Part shown: positions 1 to 8,603 of the stretch, piece after piece
Layout of the letters: each line of letters starts with the position of its first letter
Position numbering within the stretch: the first letter of the stretch is position 1
Source of the DNA: UBA2029 sp037447125
GTDB lineage: Bacteria; Chloroflexota; Anaerolineae; Aggregatilineales; Aggregatilineaceae
DNA length: 46,072 bases
NCBI GenBank assembly: GCA_037447125.1
Contig: JBBIHG010000019.1
Span: 1-46,072 of the forward strand
Direction of reading: 5' to 3'
The notes under the pieces: generated by a model
What the model saw: the letters and a program-made list of their open reading frames with translations, nothing else
Told to the model about the DNA's origin: nothing
Databases searched by the model: none
Program-made: the position numbers and the translations under genes

Positions 1-146
1 CAGGTGCTTTCCATTATCGGGGCACTTCCAGCATAATTTCTGTGGTTGTACTTAGTGCATAACACGCTCTAGAGACAGGGTAACCAGAGGGGAGCGATAC
101 GCGCGGCCATCGCCCGCTGCGCCCTTGACTCGCCCCCCCTTCGTGT

Positions 147-166
147 AGAGTCGTTGCGTGATTGAG
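147..166 (+). repeat. Left terminal inverted repeat of the IS (putative)
   Basis: It matches the reverse complement of 1178-1197 at 16 of 20 positions. It lies 56 bases upstream of the transposase start and ends at a TGT trinucleotide that is repeated outside the right end. Confidence 0.5.
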
Positions 167-222
167 CTGATGGGTGATAATGAGAGGTTATTCATCCTGT
201 TTTAGCTCACTGGATACCCACC

Positions 223-1143
223 ATGACCGTGTACGAGAAATTACGCCGTCGACCGTCCGTGTTTCGAAATCTGACAGGGCTGAGCCTCGAAGAGTTTGAG
301 ACCTTGTACCAACAACTGGTCAACGATCTGGAGCGCTACGATGAAACGCGCTTGGACCGACGCGAGCGACAGCGGGCGGTTGGGGCGGGTCGTCGGTACC
401 AACACGACGCCCGGAACCGGTTGCTGATGGCGATGATTTGGCTGCGGGTATACCCGACGTATGAGATATTGGGTTTTATCTTTGACCTGGACAAGAGCAA
501 CATCAGCCGCAATCTCAAGGGTGTGTTGGCGGTGTTGCGGGAGCAGTTGGGCGACGAAGTGGCGTGGCCCGACAAAGCGCGCCGCAAGCAGAAAATGGAC
601 CAGTTTATGCAGGAATTTCCCGAAGTGGCCGCGATTGTCGATGCCACCGAACAACCGACCCGGCGACCGAAAGACCCCGAGGCGCAGAAAAATCATTATT
701 CGGGTAAAAAGAGGCGGCATACGCTCAAAACCCAAGTCGTGGTTGGCCCTGATGGTGAGATCATGGCCCACAGTGCGACGGTTCCAGGTGCCAGGCATGA
801 CAAGAAACTCTATGACGAAAGTCAGGTGCGTGAGCGCCTGGATGATGATGAAGCGATGATGGGAGATAGTGGCTTTCAAGGCATCCAGAAGGAGCACCTG
901 GCCGTATTGCCCGACAAGAAACCCAAAGGCGGCGAGTTGACTGATGCACAGAAAGCGCGTAATCGACGGCTCAGCCACTACCGGATGGTGGTCGAGAATA
1001 CGATTTGCCAACTGAAAACCTTCCGGGTTCTGGCCCAGGTGTATCGCCATGCACGCGAGTCCCATAGTGACGTCTTTGCCATTGTCGCGGTTTTGGTTAA
1101 CCGACGCATTCGTCGTCACCCGCTGCGGCAGGTAGCCGTGTAA
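223..1143 (+). CDS. Transposase, DDE_Tnp_4 / IS5-family type
   Basis: This 306-residue protein would cut and rejoin the ends of its own insertion sequence. The N-terminal ~110 residues form a helix-turn-helix region, including a stretch like MIWLRVYPTYEILGFIF followed by a 'DKSNISRNL' recognition-helix-like segment, as in HTH_Tnp_4 transposases. The catalytic core shows the DDE pattern: first Asp in 'IVDATEQP', second Asp in 'MGDSGFQGI', and the Glu in 'VVENTICQLK'. The HYSGKKRRHT motif after the first Asp is typical of DDE_Tnp_4 (HARBI1-like) proteins. The frame is intact with no internal stops, so the element may be functional. It is the only gene of the element. Family assignment is confident; the subgroup is not. 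Confidence 0.88.
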   Translation: MTVYEKLRRRPSVFRNLTGLSLEEFETLYQQLVNDLERYDETRLDRRERQRAVGAGRRYQHDARNRLLMAMIWLRVYPTYEILGFIFDLDKSNISRNLKGVLAVLREQLGDEVAWPDKARRKQKMDQFMQEFPEVAAIVDATEQPTRRPKDPEAQKNHYSGKKRRHTLKTQVVVGPDGEIMAHSATVPGARHDKKLYDESQVRERLDDDEAMMGDSGFQGIQKEHLAVLPDKKPKGGELTDAQKARNRRLSHYRMVVENTICQLKTFRVLAQVYRHARESHSDVFAIVAVLVNRRIRRHPLRQVAV

Positions 1144-1153
1144 ACTTGTCAGT

Positions 1154-1178
1154 GGGGTTGGGGCCCCCTACCCCAACC
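1154..1178 (+). terminator. Stem-loop just after the transposase gene
   Basis: GGTTGGGG (1156-1163) pairs with CCCCAACC (1171-1178) across a 7-base loop. There is no T-run, so it is either a weak terminator or a structural element at the right end of the IS; the right inverted repeat starts at 1178. Confidence 0.4.
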
Positions 1179-1334
1179 TCTATTACGCAACAAATCTTGT
1201 GATCTTGATGATCAAAGCTGGCTGCAAAGGAGCGTACCTATAGGAGAAACCCGACCCTGCTGCGATGAGCCACTTCTGACCCAGTGCTCGCCATCTGGCA
1301 CGAGCTTATGCTGAGCCTACACACAGGGTGAGTG

Positions 1335-4300
1335 ATGAACAAAAAGACGCGCAACCAATTCTTAACGGGGGGACTCTTTCTGGTTCTGGCCTTCGTTCTG
1401 AGCCTGTCGCCCCTGCTGACCTCCACCGCCGTCCGCGCGCAAGGCCCGGACGGCCCCCGCAAGGCGGTTGAGTTCCAGTTGCCGCCAGACCCCACTGGGC
1501 GCGCGCTCACTGGCGAGCTGCGCGAGATCGTCCCCGCCGGGACCGACCCCCTGCTCTATAACCTGAGCAAGCTGGGCGTCGTCAACATCATCGTCGAGCT
1601 GCAAGCGCCAGCGGCCATCGAAGCCGTAGCGGCGCCTGGTCTCAGCCAGGCGCAGATGGCCGCGGCGGCTGAGGCGCAGGTCGCCCGCGTCAAAGGGGCG
1701 CAGCAGGCGGCGTTGGGCGCCCTGACCGCTGCCGGCGTGAACTATCAGGTGGTGGCGTCCAGCCAGAGGGTGCTCAATGCCCTGATCGTGCGCGCCGACG
1801 CCAGCCAATTGGCTGCCATGCGCAGCCTGCCGGGCGTCAAGGCGGCCTACCCGGAGCGCATCGCCGAACTGGACAACTCGACGAGCGTACCCTTCATCGG
1901 CGCGCCTGCCTTGTGGAGCCTGGGCGGGGGATTCACCGGCGAAGGAATCGCGGTCGGCATCATCGACTCCGGCATTGACTACGATCATGTCAACTTCGGC
2001 GGCGACGGTGATGGCACACCCGAAGCGGCGGAATTTCCCACGGCCAAGATCGCGGGTGGCTATGACTTCGTCGGCGACACCTGGCACCCGATCTCGTCGC
2101 CTGCGCTCGTCCCCGACGACGATCCCTACGACCAGAACGGGCACGGTTCGCACGTCGCCGGCACGGCAGCGGGTTATGGTGTGGTCGGCGGGGCGACCTA
2201 TGGCGGCGCGTATGACGCGGGGACGCCCTTCGCCACCATGGATATCGGCCCTGGCGTCGCGCCGGACGCGACGCTCTACGCCTACAAGATTGGCTCGACC
2301 TCCAACTACGTCTCCGAAGCCGCCGCCATCCTGGCGCTGGAGCAAGCCGTGCTCGATGACGTGGACGTGGTCAATATGTCCGTCGGCGGCAACTTCGGCG
2401 ACCCGAACATCGGCTGGGCAGTGGCGGCGGACAATGCGTCGCTGGCTGGCATCGTCGTCGTGTCATCGGCGGGCAACGCCGGCGACACCTACTTCATCCA
2501 GGGCGACCCCGCCACCGCCGACCGGGCCATTTCTGTGGCCGCCTCGGTGGACGGCAGCCTGGGCATTGAGGTGGTCGGGCCAGAAGGCAGCCCGCTGCTG
2601 GGTGTCTATGAGGCCGCGTCGGCCAGCTTTGGGCCGGCCGTGTACGATGTGACTGGTTTTCTGGAACTGGTCAATGATGGGGTTGCGCTCGCCACCAACG
2701 GCTGCGAGCCGCTGGTGGGCTTCACGCCAGGCAACATCGCCCTGATTGACCGCGGGGACTGCATTTTCACGGTGAAGGTGTACAACGCCCAGTTGGCAGG
2801 TGCAACCGGCGTGCTCATCGCCAACACAGCGACCGGCCCCTTCGGCGGGCTGGGCGGCACCAACCCGCTGATCACCATCCCGTCGGTCATGATCACCTAT
2901 GCTGACGGGCAGGCCCTGCGCGGCGCGGGCGTCACCGTCCACATGGACAACGACATCGTCTTCGGCGGCTCGGCGGACACGCTGGCCAGCTTCTCGTCGC
3001 GCGGCCCGCAGCGCGAGCCGGACGGCACGAATGTGGGGCTGAAGCCCGACATCGCCGCGCCCGGCTTCGGCATCTCCTCGACGGCGCTGGGCACCGGCAG
3101 CGGCGCGGTGGACTACAGCGGCACCTCGATGGCCTCGCCGCACGTGGCGGGCGCGGTAGCTCTGCTGCGCCAACAGCACCCCACCTGGAGCGTAGCCGAG
3201 ATCAAGGCGCTGGTGATGAACACCGCCACCCATCACGTCTACCGCGGCAACAACCAGACGCCGCCCATCTATGGGCCGGCGCGCGCGGGCGTGGGCCGCC
3301 TGGATGTGGCCAACGCCTCCAACAGCCAGGTGATCGCCTACAACGCGGCGGCGCCAGAGCTGGTGAGCGTGTCGTTCGGCATCATGGACGCCGATGCCCC
3401 GGCAGCAATCGCCCGCAGCATCACCGTGGAGAACAGGGGGCAGGCGTCCGCCTCCTTCGATGTGAGCTATGTGCCGCTGGCCGACATTGACGGCGTAGCC
3501 TACACCGTGTCCCCGGCCAGCGTGACAGTGGGCGCGGGCAGCACGGCGACGGTGCAGGTCACGCTCAACATCACCAATCACGCCACCTGGACTGCCCCGC
3601 ACAGCCACGACCCGACGGTCGCCGAGGCGCAGAATGGTTTCCCGCGGCACTGGCTCAGCGAGGAATCCGGCCTGGTACGTCTGGCGGGCGCAGAGAGCGA
3701 GCTGTGGGTGCCCGTGTACGCGGCGGTGCGTCCCTCCTCGACGCTGCAGGCGACGACTGATCCGCTGCTGCTGCCCGGCCCAACGGGTGTGGAGTTCATC
3801 CAGATGGCCGGCACGGAGGTCTTCACCGGCGGCGCGCTGCCCTACGCAGAGCTTTCGCTGGTCTCGGCCTTCGAGCTTTACGGCGAGAGCGAGGACGATG
3901 CCTCCTTGACGGGCGTGTACGACTCGGCGGACCTGCAGTACATCGGCGTGACCAGCGACTACAATGCGGTCAGCAACCTGGGCGGCACGCTCTACGACGA
4001 CAGCCGCCTCTACTTCGGCCTCTCGACCTATGGCAACTGGTCGTCGCTTTCCGAAGAAGTGTGGTTCGAGGTCTATATTGACGCCGACCAGGACGGTTTC
4101 GCCGACTACCGGCTGTGGAACTGGAACCTCGGTGCTCCGCTCTTCGGCGCGTCGAGCGACGTGTTCATCGTCATCGTGGACAACTTCGGCACAGGCCGTT
4201 CGTCCTGGTACGGCGACTACGTCAACGATCTGCCGGCAAATCTGATCAACACCGCGCCTTTCCAAAACAGCGTGCTGTTCATGGGCACCTGGGCGGGTCT

Positions 4301-5447
4301 GCTCGGCCTGGATGACACGGACGCCACCTTCGACTTCTTCGTGGCAAGCTGGTACCTGGACGGCACGCTGGTGGATGTCAGCAACGTGATGACCTACAAC
4401 GCGCTCGCTCAGGGCGTGGACTTCTCGACCGACGGCGTGAACGACTACACGGGCGCGCCGCTCTGGCAGGATCAGGTCGGCGCGTCGGTGCCGGTGCGCT
4501 ACGACTGGGATGTTTACGAGGGTCCGACCCCTGCCTGCGTGCTGCTGCTGCACCATCACAATGTGCCCGCCCTGCGCGCCGAAACAGTCTGCCTGGAAGC
4601 GGTGCTCACCCACGACGTGGGCGTGACCAAGACGGTGGATAACCCATATCCCGATGAGTTGGAGCCGATCGTCTACACGATCACGGCGACCAACAACGAT
4701 GCGGACTACCCGGTGACGGCCACGGTGGAGGACCTGCTGCCCGCTGACCTCCAGTACGTCTCGCACAGCGCCAGCCAGGGCACCTATGACCACATCACGG
4801 GTGAGTGGGCGGTCGGCGGCCTGCTGCCCAGCGGCTCGGCCACGCTGGAGATCACCGCGTACCCCCGCGAGGGCACGAACGGCCAGACGATCACCAACAC
4901 GGCGACCATCACCGGCAGCGCGGGCGAAGACAGCAACCCCGCCGACAACAGCGACGCGGTGGATATCCTCGTCGGCGGGCCGGGCGCTGAGCCGGGCGGC
5001 GGCCTGGCGGGCGCCCCGGCGCTCAGCCTGTTCGACCCCGCGCTGAGCAAGGTCGGCGTCCTGCAACCTGGCGACATCGGCCTGCCCGGCGAGCAGATCA
5101 CCTGGACGATCACCCTGACCAACAACGGCACCGCGACCGCCACCGACGTCCCGGTGGTGGATACGCTGCCTGATGCGCTGCGCGTTGACAGCGCCACGAC
5201 CAGCAAAGGCACGGTGACCATCGTCGGGCAGACGGTGACCTTCCTCATTGACAGCATCGCCCCCGGCGAGACGGTGCAGATGCAGATCGTCACCACTGTG
5301 CTGACCAGCCCGCTGGATGGCCTGTTCGTCAACGAGGCGATCATCGCCGTGCCGGACGGCGCTGGCGGCACCACGATCCTGGCCCGCGCGCAGGCGACGG
5401 TCGCTGGCGTGAGCGTGCTGCCCTCGACCGGCTACCCGCCGCGGTGA
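1335..5447 (+). CDS. Secreted subtilisin-like serine protease (S8) with PA insert and DUF11 repeats
   Basis: Extracellular protease of about 1,370 residues. A signal peptide (residues 1-36, hydrophobic LFLVLAFVLSLSPLL, ending VRAQG) is followed by an I9-type propeptide (~45-175). The S8 domain has Asp in 'IIDSGIDYDH' (codon at 1965), His in 'GHGSHVAGT' (2142) and Ser in 'SGTSMASPHVAG' (3126). A PA (protease-associated) domain is inserted before the serine ('IALIDRGDCIF', 'IPSVMITYADG'). Then come Fn3-like and Ca-loop-like segments ('DADQDGFADY') and two DUF11-type repeats (~1090-1210 and 1230-1340). The protein ends LPSTGYPPR, an LPxTG-like motif with no membrane segment after it. A GTG at 1332 is in frame; ATG 1335 is chosen because the signal peptide starts there. 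It stands alone between the IS and a convergent kinase gene. Confidence 0.93.
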   Translation: MNKKTRNQFLTGGLFLVLAFVLSLSPLLTSTAVRAQGPDGPRKAVEFQLPPDPTGRALTGELREIVPAGTDPLLYNLSKLGVVNIIVELQAPAAIEAVAAPGLSQAQMAAAAEAQVARVKGAQQAALGALTAAGVNYQVVASSQRVLNALIVRADASQLAAMRSLPGVKAAYPERIAELDNSTSVPFIGAPALWSLGGGFTGEGIAVGIIDSGIDYDHVNFGGDGDGTPEAAEFPTAKIAGGYDFVGDTWHPISSPALVPDDDPYDQNGHGSHVAGTAAGYGVVGGATYGGAYDAGTPFATMDIGPGVAPDATLYAYKIGSTSNYVSEAAAILALEQAVLDDVDVVNMSVGGNFGDPNIGWAVAADNASLAGIVVVSSAGNAGDTYFIQGDPATADRAISVAASVDGSLGIEVVGPEGSPLLGVYEAASASFGPAVYDVTGFLELVNDGVALATNGCEPLVGFTPGNIALIDRGDCIFTVKVYNAQLAGATGVLIANTATGPFGGLGGTNPLITIPSVMITYADGQALRGAGVTVHMDNDIVFGGSADTLASFSSRGPQREPDGTNVGLKPDIAAPGFGISSTALGTGSGAVDYSGTSMASPHVAGAVALLRQQHPTWSVAEIKALVMNTATHHVYRGNNQTPPIYGPARAGVGRLDVANASNSQVIAYNAAAPELVSVSFGIMDADAPAAIARSITVENRGQASASFDVSYVPLADIDGVAYTVSPASVTVGAGSTATVQVTLNITNHATWTAPHSHDPTVAEAQNGFPRHWLSEESGLVRLAGAESELWVPVYAAVRPSSTLQATTDPLLLPGPTGVEFIQMAGTEVFTGGALPYAELSLVSAFELYGESEDDASLTGVYDSADLQYIGVTSDYNAVSNLGGTLYDDSRLYFGLSTYGNWSSLSEEVWFEVYIDADQDGFADYRLWNWNLGAPLFGASSDVFIVIVDNFGTGRSSWYGDYVNDLPANLINTAPFQNSVLFMGTWAGLLGLDDTDATFDFFVASWYLDGTLVDVSNVMTYNALAQGVDFSTDGVNDYTGAPLWQDQVGASVPVRYDWDVYEGPTPACVLLLHHHNVPALRAETVCLEAVLTHDVGVTKTVDNPYPDELEPIVYTITATNNDADYPVTATVEDLLPADLQYVSHSASQGTYDHITGEWAVGGLLPSGSATLEITAYPREGTNGQTITNTATITGSAGEDSNPADNSDAVDILVGGPGAEPGGGLAGAPALSLFDPALSKVGVLQPGDIGLPGEQITWTITLTNNGTATATDVPVVDTLPDALRVDSATTSKGTVTIVGQTVTFLIDSIAPGETVQMQIVTTVLTSPLDGLFVNEAIIAVPDGAGGTTILARAQATVAGVSVLPSTGYPPR

Positions 5448-5506
5448 CGGTGGTGTGGGGGCGTACCGCCACACGCCCCCGCCTGCCTGATCAAACACCT
5501 TGAATC

Positions 5507-5539
5507 AACCGGGGAGCGTCGCGGTGACGCTCCCCGGTT
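5507..5539. terminator. Bidirectional terminator-like hairpin between convergent genes
   Basis: A perfect 14-bp stem (5507-5520 with 5526-5539) closes a 5-base loop between the end of the protease gene and the end of the kinase gene. A second hairpin, GGGGGCGT/ACGCCCCC (5457-5464 with 5473-5480), precedes it. Neither has a clear U-tract, so termination is inferred from position and stability. Confidence 0.55.
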
Positions 5540-5568
5540 CGTAGGTGGCCTGGCCTGGGAGCATCCGG

Positions 5569-7518
5569 CTACTCAGACGGCATATCCGGGTTGGCGATAT
5601 GACTGGGCAGCATGACTGTGAATGTGCTGCCTTTGCCCGCCTGGCTTTCGACCCAGATGCGCCCATTGTGCCGTTCCACGATGCCTTTGACGATAGACAG
5701 CCCCAGGCCCGTCCCGCTGAAGTTCTCGATGGCCTCGTCGGCGCGGTAGAACTTATCGAAGATATGGGGCAGGTCCTTCTGGGCCACGCCGATGCCCGTA
5801 TCGGCCACGCGCAGAATCTGGAAATCCCCCTCCGCCTCCAGGGCCACCCGAATCTGCCCGCCATCGGGCGTGTACTTGACCGCGTTGTCGAGCAGGTTGC
5901 TGACCACCTGGCGCAACCGCAGCGGGTTGCCCAGCACGGGTGGCAGTCCGTCAGAAAGGCGGACCTGAACGGTCTGCCGCTTATCTTCCCAGACCGGGCG
6001 ATACGTTTCAATCGTGTGGCGGATCACCGCGACCAGCGAGACCGGCTCGTGGTCCTGGTCGAAGTCCGCCTCGATCTTGCCCATCTCCAGCAGTTCGGAG
6101 ATGAGCGCAGTGATGGACTGTACGCTGAAGACGATGCGCTCCAGGAACTTGCGCTGCGACTCGGCGAGCGGGCCGCTGCGCCGGACCAGCTCGACATAGC
6201 CCAGGATGGCCGTCAGCGGCGTGCGCAGATCGTGCGACACTGTGGTGATAAGATCGTTCTTGATGCGATTGAGGTCTTTGAGGTGGGTGATGTCTTGCAT
6301 GATCACGACGCGCCCCACGCCGCGAATGATGGTGATCTGGGCGTGCAGCGAGTGTCCATCGGCCAGGGTGATCTCGCTGCGCCGGCTCCGCCCGCTGCGC
6401 GCCTCGCGGTTGAACAGCTCGACGACCTCGCGGTGATCGAGCACCTCAGCCAGCGGCTGGCCATAGCAGCGCGCGGCGTCGAGGTCGAATGTGCGGCAGG
6501 CCGCCGCATTGCAGAACAGGATGTAACCCTCGTCATCTACGACAATGATCGCGTCTTCAGTGTCGAGCAGAATGGTGCTGAGCGTATCGCGCTCTCGCTC
6601 AGTGGCCGCGTAGAGCCGCGCGTTCTCGATGGCGATGGCGGCGAAATCGGCCAGCACGCCGAGCAACTGCACTTTGTGCTGCTCGAAAGGGTGAATCTCC
6701 TGGCGCGTGGTCACGCCCAGCACGCCGATCACGCGGTCCTTGAGCACCAGCGGGACGTAGGCCAGTGCCCCAAAGGGATGGCTGGCTCGGCCTGTCTGTA
6801 GATCGTCACCGGCGACGATCAGCGGCAGCCGTGTTTGCACCACCTGCCCGGCCAAGCTGTCCGCCACGCGCAGCCGCAGGTCGTCGCCCGCCTCGTGACC
6901 TTCGCCGATGGACGCCACCTGGTACAGCTCGTCGAGCGCGTGGTCAACCAGCAACAGCGCGCCGGAGTCGGCGCCGGCGATCTCGACCGCCGCGTCCACG
7001 ACCTGGCTGAGCACCTGCTGGCGCTCCAACTGGCCGGTGACACGCTTGCCGAGCGAGACCAGCGTATCCAGCTCGTGCAGGCGCTGTTCCAGGCGGCGGT
7101 TGATCTGGAGGAGCTGTTCGGGAATGTCCTCTGCGATCAGGCGAGCGCGAAAGCGGCGCTGCGTACGCTGGAGCGCATGGAGCAATTCCTCATCAGCGAA
7201 TGGGCGGACCAGATAGTCGTTGACGCCCATGCGTAGCGCCCGCACGGCCAGCGCCTCTGAGCTTGCGGCGGTCATGAGAATAAAAGGGATGTAGATGCCG
7301 GCGCTTTGTAGGGCCTCCAGCATAGACAGGCCATTGACGCGCGGCATGTCATAGCCGGACACGATCACGTCCGGCCCCAGCTCGCGGGCCAGGGTGAATC
7401 CCTCAGCCCCATCCTGGGCAGCGACGACCTCATAGCCAGCGGGACGCAGGACGCGGTTCGCCAGGTGCTGCCGAAGCTCGTCGGTGCCTTCTACGAGCAG
7501 GATACGTTGTCCAGCCAC
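5569..7518 (-). CDS. Sensor histidine kinase with degenerate N-terminal receiver, GAF and PAS domains
   Basis: A 649-residue cytoplasmic hybrid kinase with no membrane segment. Receiver-like domain ~5-120; GAF ~160-300 ('DSGALLLVDHAL'); PAS ~312-410 ('DAIIVVDDEGYILFCNAAA'); HisKA with the phosphorylated His at H429 (SHDLRTPL); HATPase with N-box N545 (NLLDNAVKY), G1 box DTGIG (D573) and G2 box GTGLGLSIVKG (~602-612). In the receiver the phosphoacceptor Asp is replaced by Gly (VSGYDMP, G55), the acidic pair is E10-G11, and the conserved Lys is Arg (VRPF, R105). It therefore probably cannot be phosphorylated in the usual way. No response regulator gene is adjacent. The gene precedes nothing on its strand and lies downstream of a roadblock gene. 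The signal sensed is unknown. Confidence 0.93.
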   Translation of the reverse strand: MAGQRILLVEGTDELRQHLANRVLRPAGYEVVAAQDGAEGFTLARELGPDVIVSGYDMPRVNGLSMLEALQSAGIYIPFILMTAASSEALAVRALRMGVNDYLVRPFADEELLHALQRTQRRFRARLIAEDIPEQLLQINRRLEQRLHELDTLVSLGKRVTGQLERQQVLSQVVDAAVEIAGADSGALLLVDHALDELYQVASIGEGHEAGDDLRLRVADSLAGQVVQTRLPLIVAGDDLQTGRASHPFGALAYVPLVLKDRVIGVLGVTTRQEIHPFEQHKVQLLGVLADFAAIAIENARLYAATERERDTLSTILLDTEDAIIVVDDEGYILFCNAAACRTFDLDAARCYGQPLAEVLDHREVVELFNREARSGRSRRSEITLADGHSLHAQITIIRGVGRVVIMQDITHLKDLNRIKNDLITTVSHDLRTPLTAILGYVELVRRSGPLAESQRKFLERIVFSVQSITALISELLEMGKIEADFDQDHEPVSLVAVIRHTIETYRPVWEDKRQTVQVRLSDGLPPVLGNPLRLRQVVSNLLDNAVKYTPDGGQIRVALEAEGDFQILRVADTGIGVAQKDLPHIFDKFYRADEAIENFSGTGLGLSIVKGIVERHNGRIWVESQAGKGSTFTVMLPSHIANPDMPSE

Positions 7519-7661
7519 CGCAGCTCATCCTTGTGGGTGAATCAAGGCTGACGGCGTTCACTTGCTACGAGAGGTGGGTTTTGCGGCACACCGCGTGAGT
7601 CTGCAGGGCAGTCGCTCGTTCCAGGCTCCAGACTGACGACGCGCCAGCAGATGCCGACCCC

Positions 7662-7667
7662 ATTATA
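7662..7667 (-). promoter_or_regulatory. Possible -10 element for the histidine kinase gene
   Basis: On the minus strand this reads TATAAT, about 145 bases upstream of the kinase start codon and downstream of the roadblock gene. No good -35 is seen at 16-18 bases. It suggests the kinase has its own promoter rather than depending only on read-through. Confidence 0.35.
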
Positions 7668-7745
7668 CTCCTTTCCGGCGGCGGGACGAGGCGCGAGGAA
7701 GTCGTCTGCATGGTGGTGAATGGGAGAGTGTCCGGACCGCGCGGG

Positions 7746-8120
7746 CTAGACGAGCTTCTCGAGTTCTTTCACCGCGCGCGACATATCCAGGAAGATCAGG
7801 CCCAGCTTGGCCTGTTGGCGGGCCATGACAGTCAGCACAGCTTCTTCGCCGACGGCGCTGAGGATGACATAGCCATTCTGCCCTTTGACGTAGACCTGTT
7901 CCAAATGGCCGCGCCCCAGCTCACCAGCGATGCGCTCGCCCAGCGAGAGCATGGCCGCCGACATGGCCGAGACACGATCCTCTTCGACATCACCGGGCAA
8001 AGAAGAAGCGATGCTCAGCCCGTCAACACTCACGATGGCGGCAGCCTCAACGTCGGGCGAGCTGACCTGCAGGTCTCGCAAGCGTGCGACAAGCTGTTCG
8101 TTGCGCGACTTAGCCACCAT
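7746..8120 (-). CDS. Roadblock/LC7 domain protein (MglB-like)
   Basis: This 124-residue protein is one roadblock/LC7 domain. It shows the 'AAAIVSVDGLSIASSLP' start strand, a central helix with 'MLSLGERIAGEL', and the closing strands 'YVILSAVGEEAVLTVMA'. Roadblock proteins act as dimeric partners of small Ras-like GTPases; MglB is the GTPase-activating partner of MglA in polarity and gliding. No GTPase gene is seen next to it in the window, so its partner is elsewhere or it has another role. A GGGAGAA ribosome site lies just upstream of ATG 8120. The histidine kinase gene follows 227 bases downstream on the same strand, which suggests a signalling connection but proves none. Confidence 0.9.
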   Translation of the reverse strand: MVAKSRNEQLVARLRDLQVSSPDVEAAAIVSVDGLSIASSLPGDVEEDRVSAMSAAMLSLGERIAGELGRGHLEQVYVKGQNGYVILSAVGEEAVLTVMARQQAKLGLIFLDMSRAVKELEKLV

Positions 8121-8203
8121 CGTTCTCCCGGGCTGAGTTTCGGCATGAGTGGACTGTGACCACGCGGGGGATGAGTCCTGCCCCGACGCTCAGCTTGCCC
8201 GGC

Positions 8204-8233
8204 ACTATAGCATGGGTGGCGATCCCTTGTCAA
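8204..8233 (-). promoter_or_regulatory. Sigma70-type promoter for the roadblock gene
   Basis: Read on the minus strand: TTGACA (8233-8228), an 18-base spacer, then TATAGT (8209-8204). The predicted start near 8197 gives a 5' UTR of about 75 bases before ATG 8120. The -35 is a perfect consensus. Confidence 0.65.
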
Positions 8234-8246
8234 GCGAGGGGGGGCG

Positions 8247-8346
8247 NNNNNNNNNNNNNNNNNNNNNNNNNNNNNNNNNNNNNNNNNNNNNNNNNNNNNN
8301 NNNNNNNNNNNNNNNNNNNNNNNNNNNNNNNNNNNNNNNNNNNNNN
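8247..8346. other. Assembly gap (100 N)
   Basis: Exactly 100 N, a conventional placeholder of unknown true size. A copy of a dispersed palindromic repeat sits at its right edge, a likely cause of the break. Confidence 0.97.
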
Positions 8347-8440
8347 CAGGGGCGCTGTGCTGCTGCGCTCTCGTTGACCCCCACCCCTGCCCGTCCCACG
8401 GACGCGGGCTAGCTGCATTTCGCCCGACAGCGACAGTTGG

Positions 8441-8449
8441 TGCTATACT
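8441..8449 (+). promoter_or_regulatory. Extended -10 promoter for the SD-repeat protein
   Basis: TGCTATACT is a TG-n-TATACT extended -10 element, about 155 bases upstream of the chosen start. No convincing -35 is present, as expected for extended -10 promoters. Confidence 0.4.
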
Positions 8450-8603
8450 GGGGCGGCACCACGGGGAGCAGCAGCGCCCCACCCGATAGACCTCTGGTGT
8501 TTTTTACGAGAGAGTGCTTTCTTCCGCATGGTGCTGCTGCGACATCCCGCCTGGGCGGGTGTCTCGTCGCCATGATGGGCAGCCCCCGGTGCTGAGAGGC
8601 GTG

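Larger units (their letters stand above)
147..1197 (+). mobile_element. IS5-family-like insertion sequence, about 1.05 kb
   Basis: A single transposase gene (223-1143) is bracketed by imperfect 20-base inverted repeats at 147-166 and 1178-1197 that match at 16 of 20 positions, with a common core GTTGCGT. The three bases outside each end are TGT (144-146 and 1198-1200), a possible 3-bp target duplication. Length (1,051 bp) and a 2-3 bp duplication fit the IS1031/ISL2 subgroups of the IS5 family. The ends are inferred by eye and the duplication is short enough to be chance. Confidence 0.6.
8121..8603. other. Intergenic region between divergent genes, containing an assembly gap
   Basis: About 480 bases separate the roadblock gene (minus) from the SD-repeat protein (plus). 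The region holds the roadblock promoter, a 100-N gap, and two copies of a GGGCGCTGCTCTGCTGCGCCC-like palindrome family. One copy lies at 8350-8370 beside the gap and a second, diverged copy near 8460-8480. It also has an extended -10 element at 8441-8449. No further gene is visible outside the gap. Confidence 0.6.

Noticed and set aside
2463..5498. A 1,011-residue open frame antisense to the protease
   Set aside because: It is the GC-rich shadow of a well-recognised protease frame, with Arg/His/Gly-rich sequence, no ribosome site and no recognisable domain.
8514..8603. A start of the SD-repeat protein at ATG 8514
   Set aside because: It would place 30 Cys/Pro-rich residues before a clear signal peptide. 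A GAGAGG ribosome site stands before ATG 8604.
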